Below are positions 1 through 9,169 of a DNA stretch of 13,409 nucleotides, one piece after another. This DNA comes from Phoronis ovalis (taxonomy: Eukaryota > Phoronida > Phoronidae): positions 1 through 13,409 of the forward strand of contig JAOXYB010038407.1 of assembly GCA_028565635.1 (NCBI GenBank). Direction: 5' to 3'. Each line of letters begins with the position of its first letter. Positions within the stretch are counted from its first letter, which is position 1. Under the pieces are notes generated by a model. That model saw only the letters and a list, made by a program, of their open reading frames with translations, did not search any database and was not told the DNA's origin. The translations under genes and the position numbers were made by a program.

Positions 1-1440
1 GTGATTTAGAGATCAGGTAACGTTCATAAAAGCCAATATGAGCAACCCTGCCTTTGCTAAAAGGCTATCTAGTTGTACATGGCTATGTTGAAATATGACT
101 ACTTGTCCAATTTTTGTATGAAAACTAAACTATAAAAACAGAGCAGAGAAAAACAGTATCAGATTTCAAACTTAATGCTATTATTACTACTATATCAGAT
201 AAATTAAGACTAATTGCATAATTATATTAGGTATATAATATATGCAATGAAATTTCCTTATATTTTCTCCTAATAGTTGTATACAGCAAACAGAGAAATT
301 AACATTTATTGTTTAACTGTAATTCATAATTAGTCCACTGGGCTTTTACAATAAATGACATATTCAATAACATATTACAAGTAATTTAAGTACAACAAAA
401 AATATGAAAATATAAAACTACAAAAATTTCAAAATGGGTTTTTTAACTTTGTAACACATTGCCAGGGCACATTTTGTTGAAAAGGCTCATTAGGATTTTT
501 AAAAAACATTTTTTTAACTTTCCATATTTTCAGCTTGCTATATAAAATGCAACCATCCTGGAAAGAAGTGTTTGGAAAAACAGGGTGTAACGTTGTAATA
601 ATCTGAAATATTATGAAAATCTGGAAAATTAGGATGTATCATTTTTGTATTCCTATTATGAGTTTATAATCTTTACTGTACATGGAAATTGTTCCACAAG
701 CTACGTACATGTACAAGTGAATTTGTACTATATTGTGAACCATTGCAGTAGACATTATAGTGCAATACAGGCTAAGAATTAATTTCGTATTTAGCAAATG
801 CACTCAGTAAGATTGTAGGAGAGGCATTATTTAGAATTACTTTGTATTTACATTTGAAGCTTGCTGACCACTGCCCCTATAAATATACTGTAGTAACCCT
901 GACATTAGTTTAAAATTTCAAAACAAAAATGTCCACTCCAGGTACTAAGTATCAACTTTATTAAAGAGGATTATTTTTAACCAATTTTTTGTGTACAGGT
1001 GATCGAACCTCTGATGAGAAGCCTTATCTTGTTTTTATAACTATTTACCACTCAATAAAGTACAGGTTAATAATGATATAATATAATAAAAAGAAATAAT
1101 AACATTTCTAAACATAGTGGTTTGATTGGTATTCATATAGTTTGTACACATTTTAGTTACCCATTTAAATATATAATGTGAATATAAATTGAAACATAAA
1201 ATCATTTTATAGATCTTGAAAAGGACCAAGAACAATATTTTGTTAAATGCAAACCAGAACACAAAGAACTATTTACAATGTATCATTTATTGATATACAT
1301 TATTGAGCTACAAGCTATCATGTCTTCCAATAATTGAGCAAGTGCCTCTGCTATCTAAATAATTACATGACATTTACTATTCAATACACAGAGCACTATA
1401 AGTGAGTTATTAATTACAGTAGCTTCAAATTTAAAACTGT
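1..1440. other. AT-rich stretch without a supported gene
   Basis: No reading frame here has exon-like composition, splice context or a recognisable motif. The open frame on the minus strand at 1041-1262 is short, very rich in Phe, Tyr and Ile, and is what AT-rich DNA gives by chance. I see no RNA gene and no clear repeat. Confidence 0.7.
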
Positions 1441-1489
1441 TCAATAAAATTCTTTTGGCGACAAATTATGAAGACGAGGTTTACAGGTT

Positions 1490-1580
1490 GCTCATCCCGA
1501 GTCACCAAGATCACCTTCGTTCCGAAATACAAACTCTTCAAATGATAATCAATGTAATTGTAGCTAAATTATAATTTAAG
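1490..1580 (-). other. Weak candidate 3'-terminal exon, minus strand
   Basis: This short patch is richer in G and C than its surroundings. On the minus strand an AG acceptor-like site (near 1573) is followed by two competing frames. One is open from about 1572 to a stop near 1440 and contains KVILVTRDEQPVNLVF. The other ends sooner with FRNEGDLGDSG and a stop. Either could be the end of a minus-strand gene whose upstream exon might be at 3714-3881, but the frames cannot both be right and no family is recognised. The rest of 1441-1840 shows nothing. Confidence 0.12.
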
Positions 1581-1845
1581 TCAATTCTTAGTTACTGATC
1601 TTTATCAGTTTTACTTAAAAATAGCTTCCTTCACTTATAACAAATGTGACCACAGCTGTATTCTAATAAAAACATACCACAATTCAATACTTGTCTATTC
1701 TTTACATCATCACACCACATGTGAAATATGGAAGTTATGTCTAATTCTCAAAAGCTAAATTAAGAATTGAAATTAAAAATTAATGAGACTGAATTCATTA
1801 AAATGATGACCAACATTACTGTAAACAAGGAAAGGGAGTTGATAC

Positions 1846-2140
1846 AGCCCAGGGTCAGACCCAGGGCCCACATGTGCAAACGACAAATCACATGAAAGAC
1901 AAGCAGGTGCAACATAACATGTGTACTATATGTATACATAACGAATTATTGGCAAATAGGGTGTTATTTTTAGGATATTAAGGTCTGCGAAAGGTGTTTT
2001 TCCCCACTAGACCCTGGTCTGTGAAAATGGTATGTTTTTTACTGATTGAGGTCTGCCAAGAGTATGTTTTTGAACATCAAACAATGATGCGCAAACAGGG
2101 CAAGTTTTTAACTATTTGAGGTCTGCCTATAGATCACTGT
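1846..2140. repeat. Degenerate ~35-bp tandem repeat with GC-rich leader
   Basis: The stretch begins with a GC-rich motif (gggtcagacccagggccc, 1854-1871 or so) and runs into diverged tandem units. The heptamer ggtctgc, or ggtctgt, recurs at about 1982, 2015, 2050 and 2120. The spacings are 33, 35 and 70 bp, so one unit between 2050 and 2120 has lost the heptamer. Most units continue into a run of T and end near act-att-tg. A further diverged unit probably lies at about 1947. The leader motif recurs at 3148-3177. It looks like minisatellite DNA, perhaps part of a dispersed element; I cannot name the family. Confidence 0.6.
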
Positions 2141-2336
2141 TTAAACCCGCATCTCTACCAAAGGAATACTTTGTTAATGGTATGTACACAAAAGCTTACG
2201 TACATGGTTAGGAGTTGTTTTTTAATAACATGCTCGCGCATATTGACCCACCGTTGACACAAGTGATTCCCATGCAGGATCCAGCAGTGTATTAAATATT
2301 AATTAATATCAGGACTTGTTCGGGGTAATGTATTCA

Positions 2337-2996
2337 TACTTTAAGTCAAATTTTGGGCAGTTTAATGGAAACAAAATAAAAGTATACATTTTCGGAAAGG
2401 TATAAACTTAAGGATTATGGAAAATCATTTACTTATCTATCATACAATTATGTAATCAGTAACAGAGCCAGTTTGGGTAAATCCTCATGTTTTAAAAAAA
2501 AGTAAACTCCAAAAAAAATTAAGGCCAACACCCCTGAAGATACTAAACTAAAATTTGGCTAAAATTAACTTTCAACTAGGAACTCTAATACTGTGTCTCA
2601 TGTTTTTGAAATTCTTTTTAGTTCTGAAATGATGTGCTTCTAAGATATATGTGTCAGAAAAAAATTAAAATTTTCTGGCAGCTGAATTTTGAAAGTCATA
2701 ACTGTTGAATGATAAAAAAAATTTAAAATCTGAGACAATGTTTTGGAGATTTCTATTTCAAGTTAATTTTGGCAAAGTTTCAACTTTGCATAGGGGTGTT
2801 GGGGTTATACTTTTTTCACTTGAAATTTACATATTGAAAAACATGACTTTTACCCAAATTGGCCTCCTTACAAATTACATAATCATGTGACAGATAAGTA
2901 AAGTAACTTATCATACCGCTAAGTTACTTCCTTTCCAAAATGTATATTTTTATTAGTCTTTTTTCTTATTAAACTGCTCAAATGTGATTCAAAGTG
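2337..2996. repeat. Long imperfect palindrome (foldback / MITE-like)
   Basis: The two halves are reverse complements of each other around a centre near 2666. Matching landmarks are cagtttaat (2358-2366) with attaaactg (2968-2976), ccaacacccct (about 2526) with aggggtgttgg (about 2792), and the outer acttta (2338) with caaagt (2990-2995). Arms are about 330 bp each with many small gaps and mismatches, and there is almost no spacer. The centre itself reads cagaaaa...ttttctg. It could be a foldback-type non-autonomous transposon or an inverted duplication of one repeat. The open frame at 2705-2890 lies inside it and is not a gene. Confidence 0.75.
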
Positions 2997-3147
2997 TAAA
3001 TTGTGAATAACTTGTCACGAATGGGTTCCGTCCCCTCAACTGGATAAACTAAGCCTAGCCAATTTTGGGAAACAAAAACGAGAAACTACTGGAAGGGAAC
3101 ATGTTATTTTTGGGTGCTGTGTGAGGCCTGTGGATTTGTGGGTAAAA

Positions 3148-3212
3148 GACTGGGCCCAGATCCCGGGGCCCAGATGCAAAATTGCTTGAATAGGGGATAT
3201 TTTTTATCAGCC
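3148..3212. repeat. Second copy of the GC-rich repeat leader
   Basis: The motif gggcccagatcccggggccc and the following atgcaaa resemble the leader at 1854-1880 (gggcccacatgtgcaaa). The T-rich sequence after it (aataggggatatttttta) resembles the diverged tandem unit at about 1947-1975 (aatagggtgttattttta). Both copies are in the same orientation and flank the large palindrome at 2337-2996, so the three may be parts of one composite repeat. Confidence 0.45.
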
Positions 3213-3215
3213 ATG

Positions 3216-3713
3216 CATTCTACGTTAAGGGCATAAATTTTGCATGTTTTAGAATTTTTGGCATATTCTGAGGTTCAACATTTTTGATAGAGTTGTACAA
3301 AAAAATAACCAAGAAAAAAACTGGGACAGAATTTTGATACAGAAAGAGTATTTTTTTGTATGTAATCTAGTTTGTTTGCCATAACAACTAATGCTTTGTA
3401 TACTTCTGATGCAACTTAAGATGCTAAAAGTCACACTAGCTAGACACATACATCAGAGCTAGAGAGCTACAACGGCTTCACTTCGGTGTTAATACTTTAC
3501 CCTCTGCAAAGTCTGCAAAAACGACTACTGTATTGGGGATTTTATATTTTGGAGTTTCGATTAAAATACAATCACCATAAGCTTGTTGGCAATACACTAA
3601 CTATACAGTGCTTCTTACTTCACAGTATTGTTATATAAATACTGGAAACACTAGCTGAGTATCAGGGCTTAGCATAGATCTGAAAGCGGACTGACACTTA
3701 CAGCAAAACAAAC
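3216..3713. other. Non-coding stretch
   Basis: AT-rich with no convincing exon. The minus-strand open frame at 3249-3449 has no exon-like flanks and its translation resembles no family I know. Confidence 0.6.
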
Positions 3714-3881
3714 CTGAGTAACACTACTAGTGTTAATTGCATCATCGACTTCGAGAGGTGTGTAGCTTAATTGAGTTTCACTATTAAACTTGTGGTTATT
3801 TCTCCCATTTGTGAGAAAGCATTTGCGGTTTCTCATATAAAACAGTATTGCTGCTACATACTGTGTCGCAACCACAACCAT
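3714..3881 (-). CDS. Candidate first coding exon, possible membrane protein
   Basis: Read on the minus strand, ATG at 3881 opens a frame of 56 codons that ends in ACTCAG followed by gtttgt, a plausible splice donor (3713-3708), in phase 0. The translation starts with a short hydrophobic stretch (VVVATQYVAAILFYM), then a basic RNRK and a polar tail (SETQLSYTPLEVDDAINTSS), the order expected for a membrane segment with a cytoplasmic tail. No family is recognised and no following exon was found with confidence. It may be a chance frame. If real, its gene would be divergent from the plus-strand gene at 6295. Confidence 0.25.
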
Positions 3882-3893
3882 ACTGACTGTGCT

Positions 3894-3980
3894 TCATGTA
3901 AAATTGCCAGCAAAATCTCCAGCCTGCACGTCCATCAGCTTGGCCATCTTCAACTGCTGACCAAATCTTGAAAGTGACAT
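3894..3980 (-). other. Short ORF upstream of the candidate minus-strand exon
   Basis: A 28-codon frame begins at ATG 3980 with MSLSRFGQQLKMAKLMDV and stops at 3896-3894, four codons before the in-frame ATG at 3881. It has protein-like composition for such an AT-rich area. It could be an upstream ORF, a separate exon, or a broken N-terminus of the same frame. No function is recognised. Confidence 0.2.
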
Positions 3981-3984
3981 CTTG

Positions 3985-5837
3985 TGACAGATTTGGAAAC
4001 TAAACATTTTAGCTCAGTATACCGTCATTTTTGCTTGTATTTATAATTAGTCTAAATATATATACATACATAAGTATATTATAAGGGAAGTTTGTTAAAG
4101 AAAGACCGAATTAGATCGGATATATACATTTATAATATTGTTCGTTGAGTGTCTCACCAAACCGGATATCATGCTCAAATCTGGAGATTGAGTGCAAACG
4201 AAGAAGGAAGGAGAAGGAAACTCTAAGTTTAATTTGTTCATGATCTGCTGATTAGTATTTACATTTAAAATTCCCCTCATCTGCTGTTCAAGTTGATGGA
4301 CATATAGAAAAATAGCAAAGGTATGTAGAGATCCGTGACTGGGCAAATAACAACTCCCGTATTATTCTTTTATAATTACTTTAAAAACTTTCGCTGTGCG
4401 GGATCGCCATGGCTTGAGACGATTTCCTAATCCTATGACTATAGGCGTATAGCCCAGTGGAAAAAAGCTGACAGTAGACCCCAGGCCACTCGACACACCA
4501 ACCCGAGGAATACTTGACAAAAATGTTGGTAGGGGTGTGCGGCCCATGGTAAAAAACCCTGACCCTTCATTGGTAAATAAAAGATCAACAAAAATATATT
4601 GTAAAATCAACATAGAAAACAAGTATCTCGCCAGATGTCGCCGCACTCGCTTTACATGGGAAATCAACACTAAAGGAAAACGGTGCTAATTTGCCTAACA
4701 CTTGCGTAACATGAACTTTACTAAGGAACACTCACAAAAAGTAGCGAGAAACATGCCGCTTTTAAAAAAGCAAACTATGCGATTATACCAAACAAGTTAT
4801 AAATAATATTTTGAAACTTCATGAGGAAGAAAATAGTCACAATCATATGTACATTTCGTAAACGTTATGGAAAAGAAAGTCCTATGTGGAATGTTTTACA
4901 TGTCACATACAAAAACTGTGATAATCATCACACAGTGATTCTGCATATTTCATATGTTTTGGCATTGTCCCTTGTGCATAAAGCTCTTCCAACTACCCTC
5001 CTTATGATTTTTGGTGACATCTGGTGAGATAATTGTTTTCTATGTTGATTTTACATCCAATTAAAACATTTTTCATAAAAAAATGAGCATTTGAAAAATT
5101 CAAAATACCACGTTCTGCATTAGGTGGTGTCACCGTTTTCCCTTTTATTTGGGTGCCTTGAAGGAAATTATGTTTTTCCCAAAGTTATTGCGGAATTTCA
5201 ATTATTTATACATTATGAGATCAACGGTAGTATATATATTGAGAGTAAATTAAGTCATTCGGAGGTCATTTACTCATCCGGGCATTCCTATCAAACTACT
5301 CTTTATATCGTACAAAATGGAAACTCAGTAATTCAGTGATTTATACATCGCGATGATTTGATATGAACATTTGAGATAAATAAGACAAAGAAAGCAGGAC
5401 AGATACCTGGTAGGATGACGAATTTCGCATGACAGTAGCCAGTGCAGGATAATGACCTATGCGTATGAATCATGAACAGGATCGAAATATAGATCAAACA
5501 GAAAATCACCAAGTTGCGTTTAATTTTATACTCCTTATGACCAATGTTTCATTTACATTATAATAGTCAGATTGGTATTCTAATTAACAATAACGTTTCG
5601 TGGATTTTTAGCGACGACCAGTGAGCCTTGGATTACCACTAATGGGTAAAATGAATAAACAATCAGAGGGCATGTTGTTACGTGGTGCACCACGGTAGCC
5701 CGGGCACATCAATTAAATTCATATAAAATAACCGATAGTGGAAATACCAAACTGGGTAAATTTGTTTACAGTAAAGATACCATACTGTTTCATGCACAAA
5801 CTCTGTTTACACAGGAAACATTGTAGTTACTACAACT
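3985..5837. other. Mostly featureless non-coding DNA with a GC-richer patch
   Basis: No supported gene. Positions about 4390-4560 are clearly richer in G and C than their surroundings and keep a 102-codon minus-strand frame open (4362-4670). The frame has no recognisable domain, so I read the patch as an old interspersed repeat. The minus-strand frame at 4095-4346 contains a protein-like run (QLEQQMRGILNVNTNQQIMN) but no clean splice sites. A short palindrome gtggtgcaccac sits at about 5682. Confidence 0.5.
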
Positions 5838-5900
5838 AGCCCAGAATCGAATCCGGACCTTTAACATACCAGGTGGACTTGTTAGCCACTGCAGCTCTGC
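5838..5900 (-). repeat. tRNA-like sequence, probable SINE head or tRNA pseudogene
   Basis: On the minus strand this stretch carries an almost ideal T-arm (5856-5841): a 5-bp stem with one G-U pair around the loop ttcgatt, containing a B-box-like ggattcgattc. About 40 bp upstream is an A-box-like gctgcagtggctaac (near 5896-5882). The spacing fits an RNA polymerase III internal promoter. A possible anticodon stem (acct...aggt) lies between them. The D-arm and acceptor stem are poor, so a functional tRNA is unlikely. The SINE body, if any, would extend toward lower coordinates. Confidence 0.4.
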
Positions 5901-6247
5901 AAATCTAATCTTGAAATATCATCATTTTTTGTAAAATTTTTTGGAAAATTCTTGAAGGCAATACCTACACTTCATTTGTTTTGGACTTCGTTTTATATAT
6001 TTGCTACACCAATGAGCGGAGATAAAAAAACATACAATGATCAACACATCAGATGCCTTTACTTTGACTAGGGAATGTCATACTGTTTATTATACCCATA
6101 ATCAATTTTACACAATATATTTTAACCACTATTGCAGTGAGTTTGACTTGTATTGGTAAAGTATTGACGGACTGATCATGGATAATAATGTTGGCCAAAT
6201 ATATGTATGCCTTAAAAATGTAAAACATGTCAGTTTGATGCTTTGAT

Positions 6248-6254
6248 TATAAAT
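6248..6254 (+). promoter_or_regulatory. Possible TATA box of the plus-strand gene
   Basis: TATAAAT lies 47 bp before the ATG at 6295, which would leave a very short 5' UTR. A CCAAT sequence occurs further upstream (about 6009). In AT-rich DNA such matches are common. An alternative is that ttcag at 6273-6277 is a splice acceptor and the real promoter lies further upstream. Confidence 0.25.
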
Positions 6255-6294
6255 TCATTGTCGTAAGATAGTTTCAGGAATACAACTTATCAAG

Positions 6295-6393
6295 ATGTCT
6301 GCTTCAAAACGGACAGGAGATGCAGAAGCTGATGGTATAAGTGTTATAAAACGACAGAAGTCAGTATGTGATGACCAAATTGAGAATGTAAAT
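6295..6393 (+). CDS. Host gene exon 1 (unrecognised protein, N-terminus)
   Basis: ATG at 6295 has A at -3 (atcaagATGt). It opens 33 codons that end at a strong donor, aat|gtaagt (6394), in phase 0. The peptide is polar, with an acidic and basic mix and a basic cluster, VIKRQK, that could be a nuclear localisation signal. The next in-phase exon is at 12359, after a ~6-kb intron filled by a retrotransposon. Exons 1, 2 and 3 agree in phase, which is the main argument that this is a real gene. I do not recognise the family, and an unseen exon inside the intron cannot be excluded. Confidence 0.6.
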
Positions 6394-6685
6394 GTAAGTG
6401 AGATATTTATCACATATACTTGCTAAATTTTCACCAAATATAAGACATTTTCATGGGCGAACTTCCAAAACTACAAGGGATTTTTAAAATTTGATATAAT
6501 TTGGTACATTCTGATTTAAAAGTTAAGAAGTTTCACGAAATTTGAAGTAAGGTTGTATGTTTATTTTTTGTATATAGGGTGGGAGATTTTATTCAGATGG
6601 GAGTGCATTTAATTTTGTGTCTGATTCGGGTGACACACTTGCAGGATTAGTGATGTGTCAAATATAACTGCTTCACTTATAGCCA

Positions 6686-6731
6686 ATATGTGTGTTTGTG
6701 TGCGTACGTGCGTGCGCATGTGTATATTATT
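6686..6731. repeat. TG/CG alternating purine-pyrimidine tract
   Basis: An imperfect microsatellite of alternating TG, CG and CA steps (for example tgtgcgtacgtgcgtgcgca), the kind of sequence that can adopt left-handed DNA. It lies in intron 1. Confidence 0.7.
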
Positions 6732-6820
6732 ATATGGATGTGCGACCCTGCTTTTTTATCAAATTATCAGTAGATTTTGACTGAAAACATAAACAGGATC
6801 ACATTTTTTGGCAAGTTAGT

Positions 6821-6903
6821 GTCAGATATTTTTTTCTGTGACATTTAATTAGATGATACGGAAAAAAATATCTAATTAGATATTACAGAAAAATGTATCT
6901 GAC
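6821..6903. repeat. 83-bp imperfect palindrome
   Basis: It begins with gtcagata and ends with tatctgac. The two 41-base halves are reverse complements with roughly 80 percent agreement, and each half contains a taattaga core. There is essentially no spacer. It lies about 70 bp outside the candidate left end of the retrotransposon. It may be a tiny foldback element or a cruciform-forming sequence. Confidence 0.65.
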
Positions 6904-6971
6904 GGTAGGTTCAGAGAAAACTAGTATACATAATATTATAATGATATCAAGTTGAAGAAAAGTAATACACA

Positions 6972-7026
6972 TTTTCTCCTGCGCTTAGACTTCAATTTTT
7001 ATCTCTTGGAACATATACAATAGGCT
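6972..7026 (+). repeat. Candidate left inverted terminal repeat
   Basis: It holds ttttctcct (6972-6980) and gaacatatacaataggct (7009-7026). Both occur as reverse complements, in the matching order and near-matching spacing (37 against 34 bases from start to start), at 12034-11983. The middle part is only loosely similar. Confidence 0.45.
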
Positions 7027-7195
7027 GTAACCCCTAACTAGTTCTTGCGTTTAGCCGAACCTTGACCCCTAGGATGTCACAGCCAGATATACCAGTTTAT
7101 TTCTTGCTCTTGCAAGGTATTGGCCACATTTTCTTTCCTTTGAATTTTTCCGGGTTTTAGGTGAGTATAATTATTTTAGGTATGAAAAGTATTCC

Positions 7196-7486
7196 CTTAG
7201 AGGAAAACTCAACTCCTTTGAAGAAAGGTTTTCGTCATTGGAACAACTTATTTATAAATGAGTGTCCAATAAGAGATTGTCGACAGTTATTAGTCAGTTG
7301 TTTGATGCCGCCATTTTACTCCTCATGTCGAGGATAGGGATTCACCAGCTCATATAAAACTTTTTTATTCTTCATGGTGAAGATATGGGGGACGAACTTG
7401 AAGTACATGCTCCGGAAGAGGACAGCCATACCATTTATACCATTCCTGTACTTCCTATTGAAGGACAACCTTTTTGGCTCTCCGGA
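7196..7486 (+). pseudogene. Gag-like N-terminal fragments of the DIRS element
   Basis: Two open pieces in the same frame look like remains of the first ORF. At 7196-7258 there is a 21-codon piece with coiled-coil spacing (SFEERFSSLEQLIYK), ended by a stop. At 7385-7486 there is an acidic 34-codon piece (MGDELEVHAPEEDSHTIY, then PVLPIEG), ended by a stop. DIRS elements encode a poorly conserved gag-like protein here, so the call rests on position and composition more than on motifs. A competing frame (7374-7631) stays open through the hairpin that follows but is probably spurious. Confidence 0.45.
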
Positions 7487-7528
7487 TAACCGTCATTTTC
7501 GAAAACGACTAGCTATAGATGATTTAGT

Positions 7529-7699
7529 CACGAGGCGGCAATCTGAAGAAATTCGGATACTGGATGAACTAGTCAAAAACTACTCTTCACTCATTTCCAT
7601 AATGGCTCGGATTGGTGGGCGGAAAATCTAGCAAAGTGAGTGAAGAGCAGTTTTCGACTAGTTCATCCTATCCGAATTTCTTCAGATTGCCGCCTCGTG
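7529..7699. repeat. Hairpin-forming inverted repeat inside the gag region
   Basis: The left arm (7529-7593) and right arm (7637-7699) are reverse complements with about two mismatches and one 2-base gap, separated by a 43-base spacer. Key matching blocks are cacgaggcggcaatctgaag and gatgaactagtc with their complements. The high agreement suggests a recent event compared with the decayed coding regions around it. Confidence 0.85.
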
Positions 7700-8520
7700 T
7701 CGCTGGTAAATGTGACGTCATATCCTGCCAAATGAAGTCTGCAAGATGGAAATTTTGCATTGATCGTAGTGGTAGTGGATTTGTGGGCTAGAAGTAACCT
7801 TGAGGAGTACTAATCAAGGTTAAAGTGACAGAAAACAGAAGAAGTATCATAGACAAAGAAGGCAACAAAACTGCTTTGAATTTATTGAATTTTTTGACAC
7901 ACTGAGTGTTTTTAAAAGACACCAACTTCTACTGATTTTTACACTGCATGAACTATGACCCTACGGCTTCGCCATAGGCAAACCGTAGTAGGGTCATAAA
8001 GCTAGGACTATTACATACAATACTAATATAACCAGTTACATTGAACTGTATATACCTGTACTTAATTATAAAATATTACTTATAATTTTACTGACTTTAC
8101 ATACAATACTAATATTAACCAGTTACAACTGTATATACTTACCCCGAGGTTTTCTCACTGGCAGACACTAAGAGTGATAACCAATTACAGAACACACACA
8201 GAGGCAAAACTCAAATACTCATAAAAACACCTGCCACACCCATGACAATACTAAAGTTACATTACATGTCTTCTCTGGTCTGCATCCAAATAACAAGTGA
8301 CTAAGTTATCCAAACTGACCCTTATAAGATAATTATACCCAGTAGGGAGCTCCTTGTGTTGCACAAACAAGTCAAGTGCTTCTACACAACAAACCTACAT
8401 CACTGATAAAAATTATGTAACTGACCCACACCTCCAAACAAAACAAACTAAACAAAAATACATGAAAATAGAGATGTGACAGTCAGTTATTCGTACAACT
8501 TCTTTATTTAAAAATAAACA
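7700..8520. other. Segment of unknown origin inside the gag region
   Basis: The segment has no gag-like coding and makes the first ORF region about 0.8 kb longer than is usual. It contains a hairpin (7954-7966 with 7983-7998; tatgaccctacgg with its complement, 3-base gap) and a direct repeat of about 44 bp at 8011-8055 and 8097-8138 (ttacatacaatactaatat, then aaccagttaca and actgtatata). It may be a nested insertion, but I find no clear target-site duplication. Confidence 0.4.
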
Positions 8521-8770
8521 TTTTTCCGAGCACGATAATTCTTCAGACCTTGGTGAAATTAATAGGGAGACTGGAGATTTATGACAGACAGTTGCTCAGG
8601 GTCTAGATTTACCTGCCGATGCTAAGTCTTAACATTAATAAACCCAGTGAGTTTGGTGAATCCTTTGCCATCCAGGGCAGGTGTAATACCATTGCTGCAT
8701 TTCCTATTGAAGGTACTCGTGCAACAATGGGAAGATATCCAAACATCTATCCCAAAATGAAACAGATTTT

Positions 8771-9130
8771 AAGCTTAAACACAAGGCCACTTATCGTTGG
8801 CAAGACTCAGACTGGGAAAGATTTGGTAAGGTTCCAGACTTAGACCCAGATGTTTCTGCTTATATGTCGACAAGGGGTAAAAGTAGTTTACCTTTTTATG
8901 CCAAGTCTTTTAATGCATAAATCTTATGAATTGATGCGGATGCTCAAGAAGTTTCTCATTCACTTGCTTCGAAGACTACCTCTCGTAAGAGGACAGCAGA
9001 GACGACCTTTACTAAGGAAGAGAATCCTCAGAGTTTTAAATTCAGAAAGATTGATTCTTATAAGAAGAAAGATTCTTGTAAGAATACTTGTGAGTTGAAA
9101 GGGAGGTACCACAAATCTCATGGTTCCTTT
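8771..9130 (+). pseudogene. Gag-like C-terminal fragment of the DIRS element
   Basis: One frame carries RWQDSDWERFGKVPDL, DVSAYMSTRGKSSLPF and AKSFNA up to a stop at 8918. After a second stop (8927) it stays open from 8930 to 9130 as a Ser/Thr/Lys-rich tail (SHSLASKTTSRKRTAE, KFRKIDSYKKKD). The pattern of an acidic start, a SLPFYAKS-like core and a basic tail just before the reverse transcriptase fits the first ORF of DIRS-like elements. Two in-frame stops make it non-functional. Confidence 0.55.
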
Positions 9131-9169
9131 TGAGTTAAGTCGTAGATGACTTTTTTTTAAATTCTAAGA

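Noticed and set aside
4362-4670. 102-codon minus-strand open frame
   Set aside because: Longest frame in the left half, but no domain, splice sites or start context. It is explained by a local GC-richer patch.
7374-7631. 85-codon plus-strand frame across the gag hairpin
   Set aside because: It competes with the more gag-like frame at 7385-7486, and its second half simply reads through the inverted repeat.
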